From: CBDUQI01 sp965369325
GTDB taxonomy: Bacteria; Pseudomonadota; Gammaproteobacteria; Steroidobacterales; JBCBZW01
Direction of reading: 5' to 3'
NCBI GenBank assembly: GCA_965369325.1
Contig: CBDUQI010000141.1
Span: forward strand, 1-15,316
DNA: 15,316 nt
Of this stretch, positions 7,616 to 15,198 are shown piece after piece (within the stretch, counting starts at the first letter, position 1; every line of letters begins with the position of its first letter). The notes below the pieces were generated by a model that was given only the letters and a program-made list of their open reading frames with translations, did not search any database and was not told where the DNA came from. The position numbers and the translations under genes were made by a program.

Positions 7616-8692
7616 CTACGGATCACAAAGGTTCGTGAGCCCGCTGGGGCCGGGGGGGGCGAAGATCCGTACTTTGAAGATAGCCAGATCCTGGAAGTTG
7701 GTGACGCCGTCACCGTTGAGATCACTGGCTGCGCCGTCCGAGAAGAACTCGCTCTTCATCACGGCGAGATCGGCAAAGTCGACGCGACAATCGTTATCTA
7801 AATCGGCGTCGCACGGATTGCCGATACCGTCTGCGTCGGTGTCCAGCTGAGATGGATTGGGTGTGTTGGTGCAATTGTCTTGCGAATCCTGCACCTGGTC
7901 GTTGTCCATGTCGGTGTCGAGTAGGCACTGCGCGCCACTGACCCGCACCTCATCCAACTGCGCATACCAATCAAAGTTGGCCAGGTATCTAAAGCATACG
8001 AAACCATCGAGGGCTGGCATGTCGATCACCCGCTCTACTCCCGGGGCGATCGCCAGTTCTCCGGTGCTTTGATCGGTGTGAAACAAGACCTGGTAGTTTT
8101 GTACGCTGGCGAGCGTCGGTGGCGCGGTGCCGAAGCGCACCTCAAAGGCGTCGTGCTCATCGGGCATTTCAAACACGTGATAGTCGTGCATAAAGGAGAG
8201 CTTAGGCGAGTCAATAGGCGCCGCGTTGAGCGCCGTGCACATCCACGCATCGATCAGGCCGGGGCCGAACTGGTCGGAATCAATACAGGCGGCTCTGCCG
8301 GTGCTACCGGTGACGTTAGTGGCTGGCGGAGGCCCAAACGTACCCGACCAACACACCCCATCATCGGTCGTACCCCACAACAATTGCGTCGGCGGCGTGG
8401 CCAGCAGTTCCCAGTCCGTCAGCGGTTCCGCATCCGGGTCATCGAAACTCCAGCTATGGCAGATGGAATAGCATTGGCTTGGCGCGTCGGGCGTAGCATC
8501 GGTACAGAAAAAACCGGGTTCCACCAAGCAGCCGCTGGAGCAACCGTCGCCGCTCATCTGATTGGCATCATCACATTGTTCGGGAAACTCCTGCACGCTG
8601 TCGCCGCAGGTCGCTGCGTAGAGCGGGCTTGCGAGAAGTGCAGCACATCCTGCCAGTATCATTGGCAGCGCAGGCAAGTGGGTCAGCTTCAT
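7616..8692 (-). CDS. Secreted Cys-rich protein with TSP3 and dockerin-like EF-hand motifs
   Basis: A 358-residue exported protein of unknown function. The first 26 residues form a signal peptide (hydrophobic 'ALPMILAGCAALLASP', cleavage near LYA-A). Residues 29-63 resemble a DUF4215/Myxococcus Cys-rich repeat (CGD...QCDD...GDGCSSGC...FFC). About 80-250 is a beta-rich region I cannot assign, with scattered Cys. Residues 257-296 carry thrombospondin type-3-like acidic calcium motifs (DTDMDNDQV, DNCTNTPNP, DTDADGIGN). Residues 297-345 hold two EF-hand-like loops (DLDNDCRVDFADL and DLNGDGVTNFQDL), i.e. a dockerin-like pair, followed by PPGPSG at 346-351. I chose ATG 8692 because an upstream in-frame TTG at 8728 would bury the signal peptide; the ribosome site (AGG) is weak. 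The protein is probably periplasmic, surface-bound or released and calcium-stabilised. It stands alone, convergent to glgX. The dockerin-like end need not mean a cellulosome. Confidence 0.85.
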   Translation of the reverse strand: MKLTHLPALPMILAGCAALLASPLYAATCGDSVQEFPEQCDDANQMSGDGCSSGCLVEPGFFCTDATPDAPSQCYSICHSWSFDDPDAEPLTDWELLATPPTQLLWGTTDDGVCWSGTFGPPPATNVTGSTGRAACIDSDQFGPGLIDAWMCTALNAAPIDSPKLSFMHDYHVFEMPDEHDAFEVRFGTAPPTLASVQNYQVLFHTDQSTGELAIAPGVERVIDMPALDGFVCFRYLANFDWYAQLDEVRVSGAQCLLDTDMDNDQVQDSQDNCTNTPNPSQLDTDADGIGNPCDADLDNDCRVDFADLAVMKSEFFSDGAASDLNGDGVTNFQDLAIFKVRIFAPPGPSGLTNLCDP

Positions 8693-8779
8693 GCCACTAA
8701 GCCTACGGGTTGGTGTACGGACTGACAAAGTGAAGCCGAATGGCGACAGTGCTCATGGCTCGCCTTGAGTTGGTTGGTG

Positions 8780-8804
8780 CGTTTTTTTGGCGGTGCAAAA
8801 AACG
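8780..8804. repeat. AT-rich perfect inverted repeat, 8-bp arms
   Basis: CGTTTTTT (8780-8787) and AAAAAACG (8797-8804) are exact reverse complements around a nine-base spacer. It could be a protein-binding dyad or a weak RNA hairpin; the T-run is inside the stem rather than after a GC stem, so it is not a standard terminator. Confidence 0.45.
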
Positions 8805-8851
8805 GGACTGGCAGTGCAACAAAACTCATGGACCGCCGTCGCCTGAAGCCA

Positions 8852-8906
8852 AGTATCTGGCAGGCCAGAGAGGAGCAGGATCAGAGAGCCAGATACTCGC
8901 TTTTTT
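8852..8906 (+). terminator. Terminator-like hairpin with T-run and a competing stem
   Basis: AGTATCTGGC (8852-8861) and GCCAGATACT (8888-8897) are perfect 10-bp complements, followed after CGC by six T (8901-8906), the layout of a plus-strand intrinsic terminator with a rather large 26-base loop. The 5' arm segment TCTGGC (8856-8861) can instead pair with GCCAGA at 8864-8869, giving a small local hairpin that would block the terminator stem. No plus-strand gene ends just before it: glgX ends 1.3 kb earlier and the sulfotransferase begins 147 bases later. It is therefore either the 3' end of a small RNA or an attenuator in the sulfotransferase leader. No T-run exists on the minus side. Confidence 0.55.
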
Positions 8907-9007
8907 ATCCAGGCGCCGACGGCCATGAGCAAACTTGTTGCAGTGTAGTTAAAGCAACATCCATGCCACGGATCGCAAGCGCCTAATACTGGGTTCATAA
9001 TGGGGTG

Positions 9008-9013
9008 TAAAAT
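9008..9013 (+). promoter_or_regulatory. Possible -10 element for the sulfotransferase gene
   Basis: TAAAAT (five of six matches to TATAAT) lies 39 bases before the TTG start. The bases 16-18 upstream do not resemble a -35 box, so this is a weak call based on one hexamer and a sensible distance. Confidence 0.25.
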
Positions 9014-9052
9014 ACGCAATCCCCTCCGAGCTGACAGCAAGGTTTGTAAAAT

Positions 9053-9934
9053 TTGTCGACAAGTAATACAGAGGCGAGTGTTCCAAGCGATTCCGATGGG
9101 CGATGCGCGCCACTTTTCATAATGTGTGCCGCACGCAGCGGATCCACTTTGCTTCGTTATGTCATGGACACGCACCCACTGGTATACGCGCCCCCTGAAC
9201 TGCATCTTGGCCGACTGTGTGCCGATCTGCTTTGGGCATACACCTACAACACCGCGCTGGAGGACGCGGCCCAGATAACGAGGCAGGCGCTGGCGCAGAC
9301 CGAGCGAGATATCTCCTGCATGATGAGCCGCGCCGCGGTCGCACATGGCAAGCAGATCTGGTGTGAAAAATCGGTTGGTTCGCTGGCGCATGCAGACCTG
9401 CTGCAATCGGTGTTTGCCGATGCACGTTTTGTGTGTTTGTATCGCCACGCGGGTGACATGATGCATTCCGGGGTTCAGGCGCAACGCGCGCAAGGCGGGG
9501 GCTTTGGATTCGAACCTTACATCGCCCGCGCTAACGGCCATCTGCTTAACGCGCTGGCGGACTACTGGTGCGAGCAAACGCTGTTGTTGACCCGAGTGCA
9601 GCAGGCGGCAGGGTCACGCGCTGTGGCGGTTAAGTATGAAACACTGGTGAGTACGCCCGAGCGCACGGTGTCGCAATTGCTTCAGGCGCTGGAGCTCCCG
9701 CCGGCACCGCAGCTGGTGCAGCAGGTGTTTTCGACCGCTCATGCGCCCGGCCCGGGTGATGCCAAAATTCTACAGACCGATCGCGTGCTTGATCTGCGTG
9801 GCGGCGGGCGCTCGCGCGACTGGCAGACCCTTGGGGAAGATCGTCGTGCCCGTATTGATCGGATTTGCGCTACCCTGGGCTACCCAACTCTGGCGCAGTA
9901 CACCCAGTCGCCGGGAGCAGCGCTCGGCGATTAG
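9053..9934 (+). CDS. PAPS-dependent sulfotransferase family protein
   Basis: A 293-residue protein of the sulfotransferase fold, which moves a sulfuryl group from PAPS to a hydroxyl or amine, usually on a carbohydrate or a protein. The 5'-phosphosulfate-binding loop is seen as AARSGSTLLRYVMDTHP at residues 26-42, and a 3'-phosphate-binding strand and helix as ARFVCLYRHAGDMMHSG at 124-140. The acceptor is unknown. The start is a TTG at 9053, just after an in-frame TAA at 9047, with AAGG about ten bases upstream. The first in-frame ATG (9122) would remove the first beta strand and sit at the edge of the PAPS loop, so TTG is preferred. No signal peptide is seen; the protein should act in the cytoplasm or at the membrane. 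Its stop codon overlaps that of the convergent GT41 gene. A terminator-like element lies in the leader region. Family confident, acceptor unassigned. Confidence 0.85.
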   Translation: MSTSNTEASVPSDSDGRCAPLFIMCAARSGSTLLRYVMDTHPLVYAPPELHLGRLCADLLWAYTYNTALEDAAQITRQALAQTERDISCMMSRAAVAHGKQIWCEKSVGSLAHADLLQSVFADARFVCLYRHAGDMMHSGVQAQRAQGGGFGFEPYIARANGHLLNALADYWCEQTLLLTRVQQAAGSRAVAVKYETLVSTPERTVSQLLQALELPPAPQLVQQVFSTAHAPGPGDAKILQTDRVLDLRGGGRSRDWQTLGEDRRARIDRICATLGYPTLAQYTQSPGAALGD

Positions 9935-11697
9935 GACTGAGTCAGCCCGCAGATGCGAAACAACTGCTGTTCAAGCTCGCGGCAGCGCGCTCGAAGGTCC
10001 AGCAACCGGTGTCGGTTAGCGCGTAATTGAGCGCCGATTGCCGCCAGCGCACTCGGGCTCAGCGCCAGGCTGGCCGCGCGCTCGCGGTAAGTGGACAAAT
10101 CACTGCAGATGAGCGTTTCCAGGGCAAGCATACGATTGAACGAGGTACTCATGCGGCCCAAAAAACTATCACCGGTCAGGGTGAGAATGGGCAGGCCCTG
10201 TTGTAGCGCCGCGGCCGCCGTGGCGCCAGCGTTGTAGTGTTGGGTATCCAAAAATAGGTCCGCGTGTCGCATACGTGCCAGATGCTTCGCAAGTGGCATC
10301 CGCGGCGCGAAGATCACCCGCTGAGTATCAACGCCGCGTGCGCGGGCAGCTTTGCGCAACTGCCGTTGAGCCAACCGCTCATGGGCGTATAGCCACAGCA
10401 CACTGTTCGGCACCTCAAGCAACAGATCCAGCCACACATCGAATAGCTGCGGATCCAATTTGTAGGTGTTGTTGAAGCTGCAAAAGACAAACTTCCCGGG
10501 GGGCAGCCCATGACTGCGCGCCGTGTCTTCCAACGCCGGTGCGGGCAAGGGCGAGATCGGCGCGAAGCATCCCAAGTGCAAAGGCTGCTCGGTGTAGCGG
10601 GCGTGATGCTCTGGCGGCAGTACGTGCTCGTCCGCGACGATATAATCAATAAACGGGGCTGCCATCGTATGCAGATACCCCAGCCAGGAAATCTGCACTG
10701 GGGCCGGTCGCGCCGCCAGTAGTTGTGGGCGACTGTGGCGTGTGTAGCCGCCCAGATCCACCAGCACATCCAGTCCTGCCTCGCGCAACACAGCAATGGC
10801 GGCGGGGTTTGAGAGCTGCGATAGATCGTGAAACTGCTCAACGCCTTTGCGTACCGTCTGCTCGATATCATCGCCGGTTAGCTTTAGCGCAAACGCCTGC
10901 ACAGTCACCCGTTGGCGGTCGTGCTCGGCAAACAGGCCCGCAATCAGGCTGCCAACCGCGTGCGCACAAAAGTCCGCCGACAGGTAACCGATATTGATCT
11001 TGTTGCGTTGGGAGCTAAGGATCCGAGTGTGCGATACGTTGGTGGGCGACGTGCGCGCGGCGGCCTGCGCACAAGCACGGGCAATACGGGCGTGTGCCGC
11101 ATCGCCAACCTGCGCGACGATAAGTTCATACGGCGCAATGGCGGCGGCTTGCGCTTGCGCATGGTCACTCTCGCCCAACTGCCCGATGTCATGCTCGATG
11201 GTTGTGCGCTGCCGATCTGCTTGTTCCCACATACAGCACAGGCGATACAGGTACGTCAGTCGCACCCGCGCATCCAGCCGATGCGGTGCAATATCCAGCG
11301 CCTGCTTAAGCTGCGCCATCGCCGCACTTAACTCGCCACAAGCCTGTAGGGATAGCGCCATATTAAAGTGTAGGTCAGCGTTGTTGCTCAGCACGCCCAG
11401 CAACAACTGGTAGTGCCGTAGTGCCTGTTGCGGCTGGCCCAGTTGATGCAGACAGATGGCCAGATCATGACGTGCGTTGTGTTGTTGTGGCCGCGCCTTA
11501 AGTACGTGTTGTAGATGCGTGGATGCACCCTGCCAGTCAGCCAATCGCTGCTGGAGTGCCGCGCAAAGCAAACGCAGTGCCGCAACATCAGGGTGTTGTT
11601 TTAGGAGTAGCAGGGCTGGGGCAAGTGCTTGCTGGCTGCGACCGCTTTGATGCAGTTCCCACAAAGCGTTGATGCTATTCAGGTCAGCGTCGGACAT
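9931..11697 (-). CDS. TPR-containing GT41 glycosyltransferase (O-GlcNAc transferase-like)
   Basis: A 588-residue protein (590 if translation starts at GTG 11703). Residues about 1-150 are TPR-like helical repeats for binding protein partners; the rest is the GT41 catalytic region found in OGT/SPINDLY-like enzymes, which transfer a sugar from a nucleotide sugar onto Ser/Thr of proteins. Landmarks (GTG numbering): GYLSADFCAH at 239-248 with His248 aligning to the proposed active-site His of human OGT, PVQISWLGYLHTMAAPFIDYI at 335-355, FNNTYKLDP at 410-418 with Lys415 aligning to the UDP-contacting Lys, VPNSVLWLY at 431-439, and YNAGATAAAALQQGLPILT at 490-508. Animal OGT has HTT where this protein has GAT, as in many bacterial homologues. 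I prefer the ATG at 11697; neither start has a proper ribosome site. It follows the coiled-coil gene on the same strand by under 80 bases and may share its mRNA. Sugar donor and target are unknown. Confidence 0.88.
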   Translation of the reverse strand: MSDADLNSINALWELHQSGRSQQALAPALLLLKQHPDVAALRLLCAALQQRLADWQGASTHLQHVLKARPQQHNARHDLAICLHQLGQPQQALRHYQLLLGVLSNNADLHFNMALSLQACGELSAAMAQLKQALDIAPHRLDARVRLTYLYRLCCMWEQADRQRTTIEHDIGQLGESDHAQAQAAAIAPYELIVAQVGDAAHARIARACAQAAARTSPTNVSHTRILSSQRNKINIGYLSADFCAHAVGSLIAGLFAEHDRQRVTVQAFALKLTGDDIEQTVRKGVEQFHDLSQLSNPAAIAVLREAGLDVLVDLGGYTRHSRPQLLAARPAPVQISWLGYLHTMAAPFIDYIVADEHVLPPEHHARYTEQPLHLGCFAPISPLPAPALEDTARSHGLPPGKFVFCSFNNTYKLDPQLFDVWLDLLLEVPNSVLWLYAHERLAQRQLRKAARARGVDTQRVIFAPRMPLAKHLARMRHADLFLDTQHYNAGATAAAALQQGLPILTLTGDSFLGRMSTSFNRMLALETLICSDLSTYRERAASLALSPSALAAIGAQLRANRHRLLDLRARCRELEQQLFRICGLTQS

Positions 11698-11776
11698 CTT
11701 CACCGATAGCTGTGTACGCGATAGGGTGGAGGTTAAGCATCAATACACGCAACCGAGGCTGCGGCGCTGGGTGCGC

Positions 11777-14700
11777 TCAGGTGGGTTTGCCGGTTTTGAC
11801 AATGCTGGTGAGTGTCGGGATTTTCTCGGCTTGCTCCGCGTCGGTGCGTTCTTTGAGCAGTGCGCGTTCTTTCCAGGCCTCAATAGTGGTATGCAATGCA
11901 TCGATGGCCACGGCACGTTCTTTGAGTTGTGCGTGAAGGCCCTCAATCGTCAGTTCCCGCTCACCCGCTTCCTGTTGGAACCGTGCTAACTCGTCAGCAT
12001 GCTGCTGCAGACGCGCCATTTCGGTTTCATAGCGCTCGATAGTGGAGCTTGCCTGGCGCAACTCCGCCCGTGCGTCACGCAGCGTCTCGCTAAGTTGATC
12101 GTTAAATTCAACGGTCTCGCTCAAGGCCCGATCCCGCTCCAGCAGCTCTGCACGCATGGTGTCCAGATTGGTTGAGCTGGTGTCTGCGGCCTCGCGCGCC
12201 TCCAACACGGATTGTTCGGCCACTCCGATTTCCCGTTCAAGTGCCCGCGCCTGCGATTGCCAACTGTCCAGCTCAGCCGACAGCCGCTCGATCGCAAAAC
12301 GATCGTCCGAGCGCGCCTCTTCAACCTGTGCGGCGGTTTCGCGGAACTGGCCGGTTTGCTCGCGCAGTGCCAGAAGCTCCTCCCCGTCGCGTGCGATGAC
12401 TTGCTCGAGTGCTACCAGCAATTCGACGTGCGCGGAGTCGCCGGCTCTAAGCAATAGGTTTTGCTCGCGCTCCTCACTCAGCGACTGCTGGTTAAGGGTG
12501 TCTCGCTCACGCAATTGCGACAATTTGATTTGTTGGGCCTGAATCTGCTCGTCACGTTCCTGCGCAATGCGTTTGTAATCGCGCAGACTGTCAACGCCGC
12601 GTTTCAGCGCTGCTACCAGTGAACCCTGGTGCTCCAGCGAGGTCTGCAGTTCCTGTACCTGCTCTAACCGAGCCGTCAGTTGCTCTTCGAGTTCGGCATT
12701 TTCTTGTGCGACTGCGCCCAGAGTAGTGATGCGCTCGTCCTGCTCGGCCAGTAGCATTTGCTGATGCTCCGAGGTGCGCTGCGCCTCAGTCAACTGCGCG
12801 CTGACCGCATCCAGCCCAGCCAGCTGCACCGCGTTTTGCTCTAGGGTCTGCTGACTGCGAGATACGGCCTGGCCCAACTCTTGCTGGGTCTGCTCCAGTT
12901 CCGCAATGGTCTGCTCCAACTGGGCGACGTAGTGGAGCGTTTCCTGGTGCGCGTTAGCGGTCTGTTCGGATTGCTGGCGATGTTGCTCGGCCGAGATCAC
13001 ATGCTCGCCGATGGTATTTTGGGTGTCCTGCAACTGTTGCTGCAGCTCGCGAATGTGTTCCTGGAAATTCAGCGTCTCTTCTTTGAGATCGTTAACTTCC
13101 AATACCAAGTTGCTCAGCTCGGTATGCGCCGCGGCAAGCTCCGCATCGCGATCGCCCAGCGCGGCTTCAAGTGGGTTTACCCGGCTGAGGGCGGTGCGCA
13201 GTTGTTCATCTTTGTTGGTGAGATCGTCGGTTCGCGCCTGCAGCGATTGGGTTAGCTCCTCGGAGGCGAACCGGGCGGCTTGAAGCTCCTCACGTAGTGT
13301 CTGCTCGGTGCTGTGCGCAGTGGCAAGTTGCTGCGCCAGCTGGTCCACTTTATGATCGCGTGCCCGCAAATCGGCTTTGTAGGTGGCGACGGTGGATTCC
13401 CAGCCATGCATTTGCTGCTCGATGTGCCCCAGACGTGTCTTTTCTGTGCGCAACTCGCCGATGTGTGTTTGCGCAGTGCGCAGCTCCATCTGGAGTCCTT
13501 GGGCCTGGGTGGCGCTGCTGGTGCGCTCGACCGTTTCGGACTTTAACTCGCGCGCGAGTTGTTCCACCCGCCCGGTCAGCGATTCGATCTGTTTACGTTG
13601 GACAGCCCGGTCCTCACCGCTGGCCCGGTAGTCGTCCATCAGGCGGGTGTAGGCGGTTTCCAGCGCCATCTCGCGATCGCGGAACGCTTTCAGGTTAGCC
13701 TGCGCCGCGGCCATCTCGGTGGCCGTGATCTGGTTCTGTTCCGTCAGCCGGGCATTGTCCTGGGTAGCACTGGTGAGTTGTTGTTTCCACTCATCAGCGC
13801 TGTCTGCACGCGTCTGCACGGAGGCGGCTCGAGCGCGCTCATCGAGCAGGTCCTGTTGCACGCCCTCCAACTGTTCGGTTTTCTCCCGCAGGGCTTGTTC
13901 GCGCGTCTGCAACTCACCGCGCAGCAAGTTAGTGGACTCCTCCAGCGCTTCTACCCGATGTTGGCTGTGCTGCAATCGCTCCAGCTGTTCGGTCTTCTCG
14001 CTCAGGGCCTGCTCGCGTGCCTGCAGGTCTTTGCGCAAGCTGGCGGCGGACTCCTCAAGCGCTTCTATCCGATACTGTCCCTGCTGCAATTGTTCGAGTT
14101 GCTCGGTTTTCTCTCGCAGCGTGCTCTCGCGTGTTTGCAGTTCGGCGCGCATCGCGCTGTTGGATTCTTCCAATGCTCCCACGCGCTGCTGAGCTTCGTG
14201 CAAGTGGGTCAGCTGTTGGGATTTGTCCTGAATGGTCTGCTCGCGAGCCTGTAGCTCGCTGCGCAGCGTCGTCGCGGTTTCCTGCAGGGCCTCCATGCGC
14301 CGCTGCGCTTCGTCTGCTTGCGTGCGGCTTAGTTCACCCGAGCCCAGCCGCTTGTTGGCCTCGCGTAGTTCGGATTGCAGGCGCTCACCGCGCTCGCGCT
14401 CCTCTTCCAATTGCCGGGCGAGCTGTTCAATGTTGTTGCTGCGGCTTTCAAGATGGACGACCAACTCTTCCAGTGTGGACGCTGGTGTCTCATTTTCCTC
14501 ATCAACGCTCGGGTACAACGCGAGCAGCTTGGCAGTTTGGCGTTCTTCGTCGGTCTGGCGTTGCTGGGCCGCATCGTGGATCGCCTGTACTTCTCGCTTC
14601 AGGGTGCCGATTGAGCGTTCATGCGCTTCGGTGAGTGACTGATACCGGATGGCAGCCTGATCGGCGGCCTCAGTGGCGGTGTCTGCGCGTGCGCGCTCCG

Positions 14701-15118
14701 CACGTAGTGCGCCAGCCAGCTCCTGGAAACGAGCTTCGGCCTCGCGGGAGTCATCTGTGGGGATGGCGGCGGCCGTTTGCGCGGCCAGCCGTCTTATATG
14801 CGCTGGCCATGCGCCGGCCCCAAATCCAATCAGCCCGGCCGCCGCCAGGAAGGTGAGGATTTTGCCAAAGTTATCTCGCAGCGGCGCAACTGGCAGTGCG
14901 CTGAGGGTGGTGTCCGCCCGGTTCTCGCCCGCGCGGGCCGCTTGAGCCAGAGCGCTTGGAGCGTCGCTCTGGACTCGATTAGCGGTGGCGGGGCTCACTT
15001 GGCTGGTGGCAGTGGGGGAGCTCGTCGCCAATGTTTGCGCCGCAGCCTCGCCGGGAGCGCAGACCCAGACGGTCAACGATGCGATAATCGTGGCGAGGAC
15101 GGGACCAGGACCGCGCAT
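11777..15118 (-). CDS. Giant membrane-anchored coiled-coil protein of unknown function
   Basis: A 1113-residue protein that I cannot assign to a named family. N-terminus: a signal-peptide-like segment (hydrophobic residues about 7-19, Ala-rich end near 27), then a 55-residue Ser/Thr/Ala/Pro-rich stretch, then a transmembrane helix at about 87-104 (ILTFLAAAGLIGFGAGAW) followed by HIRR. Positive charges after the helix suggest the remaining ~1000 residues face the cytoplasm. That part is Glu/Gln/Leu/Ala-rich, almost free of Pro and Gly, and looks like continuous coiled coil. Residues 274-425 are four tandem 38-residue repeats. There is no Walker motif, so SMC-type ATPase is unlikely. ATG 15118 has GGAG six bases upstream; an in-frame TTG at 15130 also has GGAG six bases upstream and would add four residues. 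The gene precedes GT41 on the same strand. Structural or scaffold roles (intermediate-filament-like, envelope tether) are guesses. Confidence 0.85.
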   Translation of the reverse strand: MRGPGPVLATIIASLTVWVCAPGEAAAQTLATSSPTATSQVSPATANRVQSDAPSALAQAARAGENRADTTLSALPVAPLRDNFGKILTFLAAAGLIGFGAGAWPAHIRRLAAQTAAAIPTDDSREAEARFQELAGALRAERARADTATEAADQAAIRYQSLTEAHERSIGTLKREVQAIHDAAQQRQTDEERQTAKLLALYPSVDEENETPASTLEELVVHLESRSNNIEQLARQLEEERERGERLQSELREANKRLGSGELSRTQADEAQRRMEALQETATTLRSELQAREQTIQDKSQQLTHLHEAQQRVGALEESNSAMRAELQTRESTLREKTEQLEQLQQGQYRIEALEESAASLRKDLQAREQALSEKTEQLERLQHSQHRVEALEESTNLLRGELQTREQALREKTEQLEGVQQDLLDERARAASVQTRADSADEWKQQLTSATQDNARLTEQNQITATEMAAAQANLKAFRDREMALETAYTRLMDDYRASGEDRAVQRKQIESLTGRVEQLARELKSETVERTSSATQAQGLQMELRTAQTHIGELRTEKTRLGHIEQQMHGWESTVATYKADLRARDHKVDQLAQQLATAHSTEQTLREELQAARFASEELTQSLQARTDDLTNKDEQLRTALSRVNPLEAALGDRDAELAAAHTELSNLVLEVNDLKEETLNFQEHIRELQQQLQDTQNTIGEHVISAEQHRQQSEQTANAHQETLHYVAQLEQTIAELEQTQQELGQAVSRSQQTLEQNAVQLAGLDAVSAQLTEAQRTSEHQQMLLAEQDERITTLGAVAQENAELEEQLTARLEQVQELQTSLEHQGSLVAALKRGVDSLRDYKRIAQERDEQIQAQQIKLSQLRERDTLNQQSLSEEREQNLLLRAGDSAHVELLVALEQVIARDGEELLALREQTGQFRETAAQVEEARSDDRFAIERLSAELDSWQSQARALEREIGVAEQSVLEAREAADTSSTNLDTMRAELLERDRALSETVEFNDQLSETLRDARAELRQASSTIERYETEMARLQQHADELARFQQEAGERELTIEGLHAQLKERAVAIDALHTTIEAWKERALLKERTDAEQAEKIPTLTSIVKTGKPT
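13844..14299 (-). repeat. Four tandem 114-bp (38-aa) repeats within the coiled-coil gene
   Basis: Four consecutive 38-residue units begin RMEALQET, RVGALEES, RIEALEES and RVEALEES and share a core of R-x-EALEES, then ELQ(A/T)RE, then REKTEQLE. In DNA each unit is 114 bases. Units 2-4 are the most alike; synonymous and non-synonymous differences show the duplication is not recent. Confidence 0.85.
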
Positions 15119-15124
15119 TGTGTA

Positions 15125-15140
15125 CTCCAAAATTCACTCC
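15125..15140 (-). promoter_or_regulatory. Two ribosome sites serving alternative coiled-coil starts
   Basis: Minus-strand GGAG at 15128-15125 is six bases before ATG 15118; a second GGAG at 15140-15137 is six bases before an in-frame TTG at 15130. The downstream GGAG overlaps the last base of that TTG. ATG is the more likely main start. Confidence 0.55.
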
Positions 15141-15198
15141 AGACCAACAATAATGACGCTGTTGGCGGGAACAGGGCAAGTGATACTGACATTATGGT

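Larger units (their letters stand above)
8693..9052. other. Gene-free stretch between divergent genes
   Basis: About 360 bases between the secreted-protein gene (minus) and the sulfotransferase gene (plus). It holds an AT-rich inverted repeat (8780-8804), a terminator-like hairpin with T-run (8852-8906) and a possible -10 element (9008-9013). A 62-codon open frame from ATG 8740 to 8928 has no convincing ribosome site and runs through the hairpin and T-run, so I do not call it a gene. Confidence 0.6.

Noticed and set aside
8069..8725. A 218-codon open frame on the plus strand
   Set aside because: Antisense of the secreted Cys-rich gene, whose signal peptide and calcium motifs make the minus strand the real one.
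8740..8928. A 62-codon small gene or leader peptide
   Set aside because: No convincing ribosome site, and the frame runs through the terminator-like stem and T-run. A leader peptide cannot be excluded, but nothing in its composition supports one.
8753..9577. A 274-codon open frame on the minus strand
   Set aside because: It covers the intergenic stretch and the antisense of the sulfotransferase; no motif, no ribosome site, and it conflicts with a clear PAPS-loop gene.
13559..14254. A 231-codon open frame on the plus strand
   Set aside because: It is the antisense of the Glu/Gln/Leu repeats of the coiled-coil gene; the Leu/Phe-rich product simply mirrors that codon bias.
11777..15118. SMC/MukB-like ATPase
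   Set aside because: No Walker A, Walker B or signature motif is present at either end; the protein has a signal-like segment and membrane helix instead.
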